Source of the DNA: Bradyrhizobium sp.
GTDB lineage: Bacteria; Pseudomonadota; Alphaproteobacteria; Rhizobiales; Xanthobacteraceae
Direction of reading: 5' to 3'
NCBI GenBank assembly: GCA_013695565.1
Contig: JACDAG010000454.1
Span: 1-5,203, forward strand
DNA length: 5,203 nt
The number at the start of each line of letters is the position of its first letter. Position 1 is the stretch's first letter. Position numbers and translations under genes: made by a program. Below are positions 5,199 to 5,203 of this stretch, piece after piece. Under the pieces are notes generated by a model that was not told the DNA's origin, did no database searches, and saw only the letters and a program-made list of their open reading frames with translations.

Positions 5199-5203
5199 GA
5201 AAG

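Overview
The window looks like chromosomal DNA from an alphaproteobacterium of the Bradyrhizobium/Rhodopseudomonas group. The reasons are high GC with strong G/C bias at third codon positions, protein sequences that read like those of that group, and two intergenic palindromic repeat elements of a style I recall as dispersed in Bradyrhizobium genomes. The genus is inferred from memory of such sequences, not from a search.

Left block (about 1-2385, + strand): the 3' end of a surface-polysaccharide operon. It holds the C-terminal part of a BY-kinase/ParA-like P-loop protein (start outside the window), a WecG/TagA/CpsF-family (GT26) glycosyltransferase, and a UDP-glucose 4-epimerase (GalE). The first pair overlaps by 8 nt and the second by 1 nt, so all three are probably translated from one transcript in a coupled way. 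GalE would supply UDP-galactose or a similar UDP-sugar, the GT26 enzyme would add a sugar to a lipid-linked intermediate, and the P-loop protein would control chain length or export. A strong hairpin that overlaps the last codons and stop of galE closes the operon.

Middle (about 2386-2654): a convergent intergenic space filled by a 173-bp composite palindromic repeat, with two 44-45 nt inverted arms, a 13-bp central stem and an extra perfect 18-bp palindrome in the left half.

Right block (about 2655-5203): a leftward gene for a small exported DUF1080 (3-keto-disaccharide hydrolase-like) protein. It is divergent from a rightward pair made of an exported single-domain cupin and an ACMSD-type amidohydrolase (amidohydrolase_2). 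The 319-bp divergent region carries a second palindromic repeat element and the ribosome binding sites of both genes. This block looks catabolic or periplasmic and seems unrelated to the polysaccharide operon. Its substrate cannot be read from the sequence.

I see no RNA genes, CRISPR, transposase, or clear sign of a new defence or mobile system. The points most worth a second look are the degenerate P-loop of the first protein, the terminator inside the end of galE, the composite repeat with its nested palindrome, and the cupin/amidohydrolase pair.
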